Below, piece by piece: positions 26,935 through 35,604 of a DNA stretch of 64,000 nt; position 1 is the stretch's first letter; the number at the start of each line of letters is the position of its first letter. The stretch is from NCBI RefSeq assembly GCF_007000325.2, contig NZ_CP117267.1, positions 2,604,001 to 2,668,000 of the forward strand, read 5' to 3'. The translations under genes were made by a program, and so were the position numbers. The DNA comes from Rhizobium rhododendri. Lineage in GTDB: Bacteria; Pseudomonadota; Alphaproteobacteria; Rhizobiales; Rhizobiaceae. The notes beneath the pieces are model-generated. The model worked only from the letters and a program-made list of their open reading frames with translations. It did no database searches and was not told where the DNA came from.

Positions 26935-28233
26935 CTAGCCTTCGAGGTTGAGCCGGATCGCCACCGAGCGGGCATGAGCATCGAGACCTTCGGAATTGGC
27001 AAGCGCGATGGCCGCCGGCCCGAGCGCCCGGAGCTGTTCGGCCCCGAGCTTCAGCACCGAGGTGCGCTTCATGAAGTCAAGCACCGAAAGGCCGGATGAA
27101 AAGCGCGCCGAGCGGGCGGTCGGCAGCACGTGGTTGGAGCCACCGACATAATCGCCGATAACCTCAGGCGTGTGCTTGCCGATGAAGATGGCGCCGGCAT
27201 TGCGGATACCGAGCATCAGCGCATCGGGATCGTCGACCGCAAGCTCCAGATGTTCGGCAGCGATGCGGTTGGCGAGCGGGATCGCGTCTTCGAGGCTCTC
27301 GACGATGATGATGGCGCCGAAATCCCGCCAGCTCGCCGCTGCGGTCTCGACGCGACCAAGCGTCTTCAACTGCCGCTCGACGGCCTGTTCGACGGATTTG
27401 GCAAGCAGCGGATTATCGGTAATCAGGATCGACTGGGCGCCTCGGTCGTGCTCGGCCTGGGCAAGAAGGTCGGCCGCGATCCAGTCGGGATCGTTATCCT
27501 TGTCGGCAATGACCAGCACTTCGGAAGGACCGGCAATCATGTCGATGCCGACAGTCCCGAACACATGGCGCTTGGCGGCCGCCACATAGGCGTTGCCCGG
27601 CCCGGTGACTTTCGCCACCGGCGCAATCGTCTCGGTGCCATAGGCGAGCGCCGCGACTGCCTGCGCGCCGCCGACGCGGTAGATTTCCTCGACACCGGCC
27701 ATGCGGGCAGCGGCCAGCACGGCGGGATTGACGACGCCCTCCTTTGCCGGCACCACCATGACGACACGCTCGACACCGGCGACCTTGGCCGGGATGGCAT
27801 TCATCAGCACCGAACTCGGGTAGCTTGCCGTACCGCCGGGCACATAGATGCCGACCGCCTCGATCGCCGTCCAGCGCGAGCCGAGCACGACACCCAGTTC
27901 GTCCTCGTAGCTGTCATCGCGCGGCAACTGGCGGCGATGGTGCGACTCGATGCGCACGGCGGCAACCTTCAGCGCGCCCAGCACTTCCGATGGCACCTGC
28001 GCGATGGCAGCATCGATTTCCTCAAAAGTCACCCGCATCGGCGTCGCATCGAAATCGATACCGTCGAAGCGGACGGAATATTCCATCAACGCAACGTCGC
28101 CACGCGCCCGAACGTCGGCGATGATATCGCGGACGACAGCGTTCACATCCTCGGACACTTCCCGCTTCGTGGTCAGGAATGCCGCGAACTGCGCCTCGAA
28201 ACCTTCCGCCGCCTGCTCAAGCCAGATCGCCAA
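26935..28233 (-). CDS. hisD: Histidinol dehydrogenase (432 aa)
   Basis: Catalyses the last two oxidations of histidine synthesis (L-histidinol to L-histidine, NAD- and zinc-dependent). The family signature around DMIAGPSEVLVIADKDNDPDW is present, as are the zinc/active-site regions AEHDRGAQS, EHLELAVDDP and GGSNHVLPTARSARFSSGL. It lies between DUF2948 and UPF0262 genes, away from other his genes, as in rhizobia. Confidence 0.96.
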   Translation of the reverse strand: MAIWLEQAAEGFEAQFAAFLTTKREVSEDVNAVVRDIIADVRARGDVALMEYSVRFDGIDFDATPMRVTFEEIDAAIAQVPSEVLGALKVAAVRIESHHRRQLPRDDSYEDELGVVLGSRWTAIEAVGIYVPGGTASYPSSVLMNAIPAKVAGVERVVMVVPAKEGVVNPAVLAAARMAGVEEIYRVGGAQAVAALAYGTETIAPVAKVTGPGNAYVAAAKRHVFGTVGIDMIAGPSEVLVIADKDNDPDWIAADLLAQAEHDRGAQSILITDNPLLAKSVEQAVERQLKTLGRVETAAASWRDFGAIIIVESLEDAIPLANRIAAEHLELAVDDPDALMLGIRNAGAIFIGKHTPEVIGDYVGGSNHVLPTARSARFSSGLSVLDFMKRTSVLKLGAEQLRALGPAAIALANSEGLDAHARSVAIRLNLEG

Positions 28234-28290
28234 TGCCGATATCCTTTGCTTTCAAAAACCGCCGCAGCGGCAAGAACCAGTCTCTGCCAC

Positions 28291-28734
28291 TCAGGCGGCG
28301 TCGTCGGGGTGCGTCGGTTTCTTGGCCGTTTCCCATGCGCCGCCGATATCGGCCAGCTGCACTTCGATGCATTCCACGTCGAGCGCCAGCGTAGCATTGC
28401 CGGCAAGCGTCAGTTCGATCGTGCCATCCGGCCCTTCGCCCTTCTGCTCGAAGCGAATGGCCAGAAGCGAAAGCACCGTCTCGCGCCTGCGGCGGTCGAT
28501 GCCCAGCGTCCGCACGGCCAGCACCCGCTTGAACACGAGCGCCGCGCGATGGCGCTGATAGCCCTTGGCCTTGCCATCTGCCTTTTCCCAGTCGAAGCGG
28601 TTTGCCGTCAGGGAAAACTGCAGGCCGCGCGGCTCATAGGCCATGTCGCCGACCTTGAAGACGGCGTCCTGCATATGGGCAGAAACAACCGCCAGGTCTT
28701 CGCCATCGAGCGCCACAAGCTTCAGATCTGCCAT
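28291..28734 (-). CDS. DUF2948 family protein (147 aa)
   Basis: Conserved alphaproteobacterial protein with the segments LKLVALDGEDLAVVSAHMQDAV, NRFDWE and an alternating beta-strand pattern (TIELTLAGNATLALDVECIEVQLADIG split over strands). No signal peptide. Function unknown. Located between murA and hisD, the standard order in Rhizobiales. Confidence 0.87.
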   Translation of the reverse strand: MADLKLVALDGEDLAVVSAHMQDAVFKVGDMAYEPRGLQFSLTANRFDWEKADGKAKGYQRHRAALVFKRVLAVRTLGIDRRRRETVLSLLAIRFEQKGEGPDGTIELTLAGNATLALDVECIEVQLADIGGAWETAKKPTHPDDAA

Positions 28735-28849
28735 GCCTTAGTTCCCCACATCGTCAGCCGCCACATCCGGCGGCCCGTTCCACCCCGAGATAGGGTGCCT
28801 GGGGCTTGGACGCAACGGCAGATGCGGCTCCCGGCAACGCTTTCAGGGC

Positions 28850-30142
28850 CTATTCGCTGAGCCGTTCGACGATGGCGCCGCAGCGCGTCAGCTTCTCTTC
28901 CAGCCGCTCGAAGCCACGGTCGAGATGGTAGACGCGCGAAACGACGGTTTCGCCTTCTGCGGCAAGCCCGGCAATCACCAGCGACACGGAGGCACGAAGG
29001 TCCGTCGCCATGACAGGCGCCCCGCGCAGCCGCTCGACACCCTCGATCTTCGCCGTCTGGCCGGACAGCGAGATCCTTGCGCCGAGACGGGCAAGCTCTT
29101 GAACGTGCATGAAGCGGTTTTCGAAAATCGTCTCCGTGATGTGCGCCGTGCCGGAAGCCCGCGTCATCAGCGCCATGAATTGCGCCTGCAGGTCGGTCGG
29201 GAAGCCCGGGAAAGGGTCCGTGACGATATCGACCGGCCGGATGCCGCCGCCATTGCGGCGCACGCGCATGCCGTTGTTGGTCGGCGTGATCTCAGCGCCG
29301 GCGCGACGCAAGGTTTCAAGCGCCGTCTCGAGCAGCGACATATCGGTATTTTCAAGCGTCACGTCGCCGCCGGCCATCGCAACCGCCATGGCATAGGTGC
29401 CGGTCTCGATACGGTCTGGCAGCACGCGGTGGCGGGCGCCAGAGAGTGATGTGACGCCATCGATGGTGATGGTCGAGGTGCCGGCGCCGGAAATCTTGGC
29501 GCCCATGGCGATAAGGCAGTTGGCGAGATCGACGACCTCAGGCTCGCGGGCGGCATTGCCGATGACCGTGGTGCCGCGCGCAAGCGTTGCCGCCATCATC
29601 ATCACATGAGTAGCGCCGACGGATACCTTCGGGAATGTGTACTTGGCACCGATCAGGCCGCCCTTCGGCGCAGTGGCGTTGATGTAGCCGGCATCGATAT
29701 CCATGTTGGCGCCGAGCGCCTGCAGGGATTCGATAAACAAGTCGACCGGCCGCGTGCCGATGGTGCAGCCGCCCGGCAGCGATACGCGTGCCTGGCCTTC
29801 GCGGGCGAGCAGCGGCCCGAGCACCCAGAAGCTGGCGCGCATCTTCGAGACCAGCTCGTAATGGGCAGTGGTATCGACGATCGTCCGGCAGGTGAAATGG
29901 ATCGTGCGGGAATAGGCGTCGTCCTGACGCTCGCGCCGGCCGTTGACCGAGACGTCGACGCCGTGGTTGCCGAGAATGCGCAGCAGCAGTTCGACATCGG
30001 CCAGGTGAGGCACGTTTTCGAGCGTCAGCGTGTCGCTCGTCAGGAGCGACGCAATCATCAGCGGCAATGCGGCATTCTTGGCGCCGGAAATCGGAATGAC
30101 GCCATTGAGCTCATTGCCGCCGACAATCCTGATACGATCCAT
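28850..30142 (-). CDS. murA: UDP-N-acetylglucosamine 1-carboxyvinyltransferase (430 aa)
   Basis: First committed step of peptidoglycan synthesis: transfers enolpyruvate from PEP to UDP-GlcNAc. N-terminal [33 protein letters not shown], and the catalytic cysteine in [14 protein letters not shown] (the fosfomycin target position, here Cys, so a sensitive-type site) are present. Normal length. First gene of the minus-strand housekeeping block. Confidence 0.97.
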   Translation of the reverse strand: MDRIRIVGGNELNGVIPISGAKNAALPLMIASLLTSDTLTLENVPHLADVELLLRILGNHGVDVSVNGRRERQDDAYSRTIHFTCRTIVDTTAHYELVSKMRASFWVLGPLLAREGQARVSLPGGCTIGTRPVDLFIESLQALGANMDIDAGYINATAPKGGLIGAKYTFPKVSVGATHVMMMAATLARGTTVIGNAAREPEVVDLANCLIAMGAKISGAGTSTITIDGVTSLSGARHRVLPDRIETGTYAMAVAMAGGDVTLENTDMSLLETALETLRRAGAEITPTNNGMRVRRNGGGIRPVDIVTDPFPGFPTDLQAQFMALMTRASGTAHITETIFENRFMHVQELARLGARISLSGQTAKIEGVERLRGAPVMATDLRASVSLVIAGLAAEGETVVSRVYHLDRGFERLEEKLTRCGAIVERLSE

Positions 30143-30257
30143 GTGCGATTACGGGCGAACCCGCCTTTCTGAAATCTTGATGCCTTGCAGAGGAAGGTGG
30201 TGTTTAAAGGAAATCGGTCGCCGCTTCAATTCGTTTGCGGCGTGTAAGACCTAATCA

Positions 30258-30488
30258 TTACAATTCGTCCATTTTTGCGGCAGGCAGGCCATCCGTCTCG
30301 TCAGCCTCGCCGGCGCGGCGTGCGCGCACCTGCTGCTTGCGGCGAGAAAGATTCTCCTTCAGCTTGGCAGCCGCCCTCGCCCGCCGCCGATCCGCTTCGC
30401 TGAGCAAGGGCTGCTGCGGTTTAAGCAAGGGGCCATCTGCGACCGTGGCACTCGTGCCGCCACCACTACTTTGTTCGTCTTCGTTCAT
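30258..30488 (-). CDS. Small charged hypothetical protein (76 aa)
   Basis: No family recognised. The middle is a basic helix (SEADRRRARAAAKLKENLSRR) flanked by polar, low-complexity ends; no membrane span. It lies 115 bp upstream of murA on the same strand. Charge and length suggest a small nucleic-acid- or ribosome-associated protein, but that is a guess. Confidence 0.6.
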   Translation of the reverse strand: MNEDEQSSGGGTSATVADGPLLKPQQPLLSEADRRRARAAAKLKENLSRRKQQVRARRAGEADETDGLPAAKMDEL

Positions 30489-30642
30489 GTCTGCCTTGAT
30501 AGCGCAGATGACGATATTTCAAAAGCCACGCCGACGTTTTCCCGTGCTTGTTTCAAGAAGATTGGATTTTGCGGCTTGCGCTTGCCGATCAGCTATGGCA
30601 ATAGCCGCCTCGCCCGATACGGCGCATCCGCTGCGCCACGAT

Positions 30643-30717
30643 GCTGCTATAGCTCAGGGGTAGAGCACTCCCTTGGTAAGGGAGAGGCCTGGGGTTCAAA
30701 TCCCCATAGCAGCACCA
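30643..30717 (+). tRNA. tRNA-Thr (GGT)
   Basis: 75 nt with encoded CCA. GCTGCTA pairs with TAGCAGC, the D arm is AGCTCAGGGGTAGAGC, the anticodon loop CTTGGTAAG reads GGT, and the T arm has GGTTCAAATCC. Confidence 0.97.
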
Positions 30718-30788
30718 TTTCCCCAAACGATATTGCCGCCTCATCCATCACAGATAGACACATTGCGTCGATGGCCGCGTGAAAGCGC

Positions 30789-31601
30789 CTAACTATCTGC
30801 CTGCGTCGGCACCGCAGCGGATTGGTACCAGCGCGTCTGCGCCCTAGACCGAGGGACGAGCACGTAGGCGAGGCGCCGGAAGAAATCGACGGTGCGGAAA
30901 AGATGGGCCGGAAGGCGCTTCCAGGCAGACAGCTTGGCCGCGCGGTAGTCCCGGCGACGGCCGATCATCGTTTCGCGTCGTGATTTGTTGAAGCCGACGA
31001 GATTGGTCTTGCTGGAAAAAACCGAAATATCCATATCCCACCCTCGCTCGATGGCGACGTCCCACGGCAAGGACATGACCGCGAGCGACTGGGCTATTTT
31101 CTCTGCACCGCGCCGCGTCACCAGATAGCAAGCCGTAGACCCCTGTGGTCCGAACAGGCAGCGGCCGATAGTGTCACCACGTTCGCTGCGGGCGTGGAAA
31201 CGAAAGCCTTTCCAGCGGTGATTGACGAGCTTGATCATGTCGGCGCCGGGAACAGCACGGCTGGCGGCCAATGCCCTCGCAATGAATTCACCATCAAGCG
31301 CAATATCGTCCTCGATGATCACGGCCGCCTCGTTGCCGCTTGCGATAAACTGGCGTAGCGCCAGCAGGTGGCTTCGGTAGCAGCCGTACTCGCCCGGAAG
31401 AATACGCCTGCCATGACGGTTACCGAAGCGCTTCTGGTCGACGTCGACCCATTGCGCCTCTGGCACCAACAACCCGTCGACGCCCTCCACAAGCTCTATG
31501 GCGATGCCGAGTTCACGGCCGCGAGAGCAAACTTCCTGCAGTCTCTCCTTCGCCCGAGCGATATTGATGAGATAAACCGGAAGAGGCTGCAGGGTGGACA
31601 T
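30789..31601 (-). CDS. Glycosyltransferase family 25 protein, LPS-type (270 aa)
   Basis: GT25-type enzymes add sugars (often galactose) to lipooligosaccharide. Diagnostic segments are PVYLINIARAKERL at the N-terminus, GEYGCYRSHLLALRQFI, the acidic metal-binding motif VIIEDDI, GSTACYLVTRRGAEKI and LPWDVAIERGW. The open frame starts 20 codons earlier, but the ATG at 31601 with GAGG upstream gives the family start. It is monocistronic, with no other LPS genes adjacent. Confidence 0.85.
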   Translation of the reverse strand: MSTLQPLPVYLINIARAKERLQEVCSRGRELGIAIELVEGVDGLLVPEAQWVDVDQKRFGNRHGRRILPGEYGCYRSHLLALRQFIASGNEAAVIIEDDIALDGEFIARALAASRAVPGADMIKLVNHRWKGFRFHARSERGDTIGRCLFGPQGSTACYLVTRRGAEKIAQSLAVMSLPWDVAIERGWDMDISVFSSKTNLVGFNKSRRETMIGRRRDYRAAKLSAWKRLPAHLFRTVDFFRRLAYVLVPRSRAQTRWYQSAAVPTQADS

Positions 31602-31946
31602 AAATGGCCTCGGTACGCGTAAATGAAAGTGGACAGAGCCGGATGCGCTCAGATCACGCAACCATCCGAATCGATCAGGCGGGCTTCGTGCAGGGCACAG
31701 TTAAGAACTCGGCCGCTCCATAACAAGCTGGCGGCGAGACCGCCACCCTCACACTTTGTTGTTCAAAGCCATTGAATTTTGTTATCCGGGCAAGGTCGCT
31801 GTCAGTACAGATTGCAAAACCCAAACGCCCGTTTGAACAAACCGCTTTCCCTTTCTATAGTCGCCTCGAACGGACATTCCAATGTCGTCCCTTCCGCTAC
31901 CCTGGCGGCAGAAGCGACGACCCTATCGACAACGGAGGAGAAGACG
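31602..31946 (+). promoter_or_regulatory. Intergenic region with promoter and operator of the xylitol-type dehydrogenase
   Basis: 345 bp between divergent genes. TTGAAC (31833-31838) and TATAGT (31856-31861) are 17 nt apart, 86 nt before the dehydrogenase start. The palindrome GTTTGAACAAAC (31831-31842) covers the -35 box, as expected for a repressor site. The rest shows nothing recognisable. No regulator gene is adjacent. Confidence 0.6.
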
Positions 31947-32993
31947 ATGACGAAGATGCGTGCGCTGGTTCTCGAGCGCCAGCACGAACTGGCCTTGCGC
32001 GACATAGACCTGCCTCAGGAAGTCGGCGCCGGACAGGTGAAGATCAAGATCCACACGGTCGGCGTCTGCGGCTCCGATGTCCACTACTACACCCACGGTC
32101 GGATTGGCGGCTTCATCGTCACTGCGCCGATGGTGCTGGGACACGAGGCAGCTGGCACGGTGGTCGAGATCGGCGCCGGCGTGACCCACCTGAAGATCGG
32201 CGATCGCGTCTGCATGGAACCGGGCATTCCCGATGCCAATTCCCGCGCCAGCCGGCTTGGCATGTATAATGTCGATCCCGCCGTCGTCTTCTGGGCAACC
32301 CCGCCGGTCCATGGCGTGCTGACGCCCTATGTGGTGCACCCGGCCAATTATACCTTCAAGCTGCCCGACAATGTCTCGTTTGCCGAAGGTGCCATGGTCG
32401 AGCCATTCGCCGTCGGCATGCAGGCCGCAAGCAAGGCGCGCATCGCACCCGGCGACACCGCCGTCGTGCTCGGCGCCGGCCCCATCGGGACAATGGTGGC
32501 AATTGCAGCGCTTGCCGGTGGCTGCTCGCGCGTCATCGTCGCCGATCTCGCCCAGCCGAAGCTCGATATTGCTGCGCAGTATCAGGGGATCATTCCCGTC
32601 AACATCCGCGAGACGAAGCTGCTCGACGCGTTGAACCTGTTGACCGACGGTTGGGGAGCGGATGTCGTGTTCGAATGCTCCGGCTCACCGAAGGCCTGGG
32701 AGACCATCATGGAGCTGCCACGTCCGGGTGGAGCAATCGTTGCCGTCGGCCTGCCGGTTGCACCTGTTGCCATCGACGTCTCGATCGCCACCACCAAAGA
32801 GGTGCGGATCGAGACAGTGTTCCGCTATGCGCACCAGTACGACCGTGCCATCGCCCTGATCGGCTCCGGACGCGTGGACCTGAAACCGCTGATTTCCGAG
32901 ACTTTCGGCTTCGAACAATCCATTCAGGCTTTCGAGCGCGCCGCAGAAGGCCGGCCCAGCGACGTCAAGCTGCAGATTGTCATGGACCAGTAG
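31947..32993 (+). CDS. Zinc-dependent polyol dehydrogenase, D-xylulose reductase (xylitol dehydrogenase) type (348 aa)
   Basis: Medium-chain dehydrogenase oxidising a polyol such as xylitol with NAD. Catalytic-zinc ligands C41 ([10 protein letters not shown]) and H66-E67 (GHEAAG) are present, and the nucleotide-binding [11 protein letters not shown]. Where sorbitol dehydrogenases have four cysteines for a structural zinc after EPG, this protein has [18 protein letters not shown] with none, so it should bind only the catalytic zinc. The ATG at 31947 with GGAGGAG is chosen over a 56-codon upstream extension. A terminator follows. Confidence 0.87.
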   Translation: MTKMRALVLERQHELALRDIDLPQEVGAGQVKIKIHTVGVCGSDVHYYTHGRIGGFIVTAPMVLGHEAAGTVVEIGAGVTHLKIGDRVCMEPGIPDANSRASRLGMYNVDPAVVFWATPPVHGVLTPYVVHPANYTFKLPDNVSFAEGAMVEPFAVGMQAASKARIAPGDTAVVLGAGPIGTMVAIAALAGGCSRVIVADLAQPKLDIAAQYQGIIPVNIRETKLLDALNLLTDGWGADVVFECSGSPKAWETIMELPRPGGAIVAVGLPVAPVAIDVSIATTKEVRIETVFRYAHQYDRAIALIGSGRVDLKPLISETFGFEQSIQAFERAAEGRPSDVKLQIVMDQ

Positions 32994-33002
32994 GAGAAAG
33001 CC

Positions 33003-33032
33003 AAAAGCCCGCACGACATCCGTGCGGGCATT
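33003..33032. terminator. Terminator between convergent genes
   Basis: GCCCGCACG (33007-33015) pairs with CGTGCGGGC (33021-33029), 5-nt loop. On the minus strand the stem is followed by TTTT; on the plus strand by ATTT. It can serve both the dehydrogenase and the MFS gene. Confidence 0.75.
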
Positions 33033-33056
33033 TGCAGAAAGGCGCTTAAAAGCCTG

Positions 33057-34259
33057 CTATTCGGCGGCCGCTTTGACGCCGCTGGCGTGTCGACCCATCG
33101 TCAGCTGTGCAAGCAAGAATGCAGTCACTGCAGCGCAGGCGATGGCTACCGTCATCGGCACGGCTGTTCCGTTGGCAAACAGGCTGGCCAGCACCATCGC
33201 AATCGCGCCGGTGGTGAACTGCAGCGTGCCCATCAGCGCCGAGGCCGTGCCGGCGATGGCACCATGCTCCTCGAGTGCGAGCACCGCCGTCGTCGGGATG
33301 ACAAGGCCGAGAAATCCAAATCCGACGAACAGAAGGACGACCAGCACCGGAAGTTGCTCGAAGCCGAGGCTCATCGCTGCGACCAGAGCAACCATCGACG
33401 CAGCAAAGCCCGTGACGGCGAAGCGCATGACACGCACAAGCCCATAACGCTGGCCAAGCCGGCCCGTCAGCTGCGACACAGCAAAGAACGACACCGCGTT
33501 GACGGAGAAGGCAAAGCTGTATTCGGTCGGTGTCAGTCCATAGTGGTTGATCAGCACGAAGGGCGAGTTGGCGAGATAGACCAGGAAGCTGGAAATGCCG
33601 AAACTGCCGATGAGGGACAGCGTCATGAACGTCCGATCTCCGAGCAGATAGACATAGGCCGCCATCGCGCTGCGGAAACTGCTGCCGGCGCGGTCTTCTC
33701 TGGAGCGGGTTTCGGAAAGCTGCGTCGAGAGCAGGACCAGGCCAATGAAGGCAGCGATGGTCACAGCCCAGAAGACACCGCGCCAGCCGAAGAAGGCAAT
33801 GACCGCGCTGCCGGTCAGGGGCGCCAGGATTGGCGATATGCTGAACACCAGCATCAGCAGAGACATAAGCCGCGCTGCCTCCACACCGACATGCATGTCG
33901 CGGACAACCGCCCGTGGCACCACCATGCCGGCGGCGCCGCCGATGCCCTGAAGGAAGCGGAAGGCGATCAGCATTTCGATATTGGTAGCCAGAGCGCAGC
34001 CGATGCTGGCGACGGCAAACAGACCGATGCCGATATAAAGTGGCGCCTTGCGGCCGTACATGTCAGCCAGCGGACCGTAGAGCAGTTGAAATGCAGCGAA
34101 GGGAATGAAGAAGGCAAGCAGGCTCATCTGAACCAGATTGTCCGGCGCACCGAGGTCATGGCCAATGGATGGCAGCGCCGGCAGGTACATGTCGATGGCA
34201 AAAGGCCCGATTGCTGACAAAAGGCCAAGAATCAGCGCGATGCGAAAGAAGGGTGTCAT
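33057..34259 (-). CDS. Bcr/CflA-family multidrug MFS efflux transporter (400 aa)
   Basis: Twelve-span drug:H+ antiporter. Family marks: LGLLSAIGPFAIDMYLPALP at the N-terminus, motif A GPLADMYGRKAPLY, and RFLQGIGGAAGMVVPRAVVRD. It is divergent from a TetR gene with 151 bp between them that hold two palindromic sites, so repression by that TetR protein is likely. Substrates unknown. Confidence 0.9.
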   Translation of the reverse strand: MTPFFRIALILGLLSAIGPFAIDMYLPALPSIGHDLGAPDNLVQMSLLAFFIPFAAFQLLYGPLADMYGRKAPLYIGIGLFAVASIGCALATNIEMLIAFRFLQGIGGAAGMVVPRAVVRDMHVGVEAARLMSLLMLVFSISPILAPLTGSAVIAFFGWRGVFWAVTIAAFIGLVLLSTQLSETRSREDRAGSSFRSAMAAYVYLLGDRTFMTLSLIGSFGISSFLVYLANSPFVLINHYGLTPTEYSFAFSVNAVSFFAVSQLTGRLGQRYGLVRVMRFAVTGFAASMVALVAAMSLGFEQLPVLVVLLFVGFGFLGLVIPTTAVLALEEHGAIAGTASALMGTLQFTTGAIAMVLASLFANGTAVPMTVAIACAAVTAFLLAQLTMGRHASGVKAAAE

Positions 34260-34350
34260 GGGGCGAATACTCTCGAAAATTGGATAGGGGCCGCTTTCGC
34301 TGGAAGCGCGGTAACAGATGCCGGATGCGGTACAGGCCGGTCACATTTTG

Positions 34351-34383
34351 GACACTGGTGTCAAATTAGACAGACTTGTCTAA
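34351..34383. promoter_or_regulatory. Two palindromic operator candidates between the MFS and TetR genes
   Basis: GACAC-TG-GTGTC (34351-34362) and TTAGACA-GACT-TGTCTAA (34366-34383) lie side by side, sharing GACA/TGTC half-site cores. They sit 27 bp before the TetR start codon and about 92 bp before the MFS start, which fits a TetR protein that controls both genes. Confidence 0.65.
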
Positions 34384-34410
34384 AACGTCAATGCGACTTA
34401 CTCTCCGATC

Positions 34411-35070
34411 ATGACAAATGCGCGAACTGCACCACCGCAAACCATTTCAGACGTCCGGCGTGGGCTTTCGACCAAGCGGGTCTCCGTTCTCACGGCTGCA
34501 ACAGAGGTTTTCTGCCGCGAAGGTTTTTCCGGCGCCTGCATCGATGAAATCGCCGAGCAGGCGGGTGTGTCGCGCCAGACGATCTACAACCACTACCGCG
34601 ACAAGGAAGCACTCTTTGTCGCGATCGTCGAAGACATCACGGCGCGCACCGTAGAGGCGCTTTCATCGACGATCGCCACCTTTCCAGACATGCCAGCCGA
34701 CATAGAGGCGGAAATGACTGCGTTGGTGTCCCTGTTGGTGCGCAACTGCCTCTGCAACCGCGATGGCCGTTTTATGCACAAGCTGCTGCAATCCGAAGGC
34801 GAGCGGTATCCGCAGCTGTTCGCGACGTGGCGCCAAAAGGGCTCGGGCTTGCCGGCCGAGGCCGTCTCTGGGCTTTTCACGCGCATCGCCAAAGCGGGTC
34901 TACTGGATATCGACGATGCAGACCTCGCGGCCCGGCAATTTCTGGCGCTCATCCATGCAGACTTGCAGACGACAACCTTGTTCGGCGGCATTCCCGAAGA
35001 TGAAGATGTGGCGCGAGCAGCCCGCAACGCCGTGCGTACATTTCTCCGCGCCTACTCCGTACCGGCATAA
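34411..35070 (+). CDS. TetR/AcrR-family regulator of the adjacent efflux pump (219 aa)
   Basis: N-terminal TetR helix-turn-helix (VLTAATEVFCREGFSGACID followed by EIAEQAGVSRQTIYNHYRDK, about residues 26-66), then an all-helical ligand-binding domain ending in the AefR-like C-terminal pattern (AARQFLALIHADLQTTTLFGG). It is divergent from the Bcr-type efflux gene and probably represses it and itself through the palindromes at 34351-34383. Confidence 0.9.
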   Translation: MTNARTAPPQTISDVRRGLSTKRVSVLTAATEVFCREGFSGACIDEIAEQAGVSRQTIYNHYRDKEALFVAIVEDITARTVEALSSTIATFPDMPADIEAEMTALVSLLVRNCLCNRDGRFMHKLLQSEGERYPQLFATWRQKGSGLPAEAVSGLFTRIAKAGLLDIDDADLAARQFLALIHADLQTTTLFGGIPEDEDVARAARNAVRTFLRAYSVPA

Positions 35071-35157
35071 GGCCGCAGTCCGGCTTGAGGTAGGGTAGAA
35101 AACAAGGCGCCCATATCGTCGTCACATTGACGCGGTCACATCAGGCGCCTGAAAGTA

Positions 35158-35379
35158 TCAGGCGTCCGGCAAGTCGATCTTCAGGGCAGATGCAATTCGC
35201 TTGATTTTGAGCGGATCAGTGTCGGTGCCGGCCTCTATGGCGACGATTTCGTCAACTGTCAGTCCAACTGTCTCGGCCAGATCGTCGACGCTGTAGCCGA
35301 ATGAGCCGCGCGTAATGCGAATTCGCGTTCCGACATCGGCGAGCTGGGCGGACGGTGTGTCATGGATGGGGTTGGACAT
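35158..35379 (-). CDS. Small helix-turn-helix protein (73 aa)
   Basis: An XRE-like fold is suggested by RIRITRGSFGYSVDDLAETVG followed by LTVDEIVAIEAGTD and KIKRIASALKIDLP. The ATG at 35379 has a strong AAGGAGAA ribosome binding site and removes a spurious 19-codon extension. It is monocistronic, between the TetR gene and the RND pump. As a single-domain HTH protein it may be a regulator; the target is unknown. Confidence 0.7.
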   Translation of the reverse strand: MSNPIHDTPSAQLADVGTRIRITRGSFGYSVDDLAETVGLTVDEIVAIEAGTDTDPLKIKRIASALKIDLPDA

Positions 35380-35604
35380 GGAGTTCTCCTTCGCCGCCGG
35401 TGATCGTGCTCGACCGCTGGCGACATCGTTTACCAATGCCGACCCTCTTTATTGCCGCAATATCGAATCGGCAAGCAGAATTGCTGCAGAGCACAAAAGG
35501 ATTGCCCGCCGGTTAACCGGGCCGCCGCCGTCCCCAATGTCACGCCGGTTCGCCGAATCATGAGGAAAACAACGCTTCTAGACGCTGTTAAAACCAAGCG
35601 AAGC

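Noticed and set aside
27130..28860. 576-codon plus-strand open frame
   Set aside because: Lies antisense to hisD and the DUF2948 gene; no recognisable domain.
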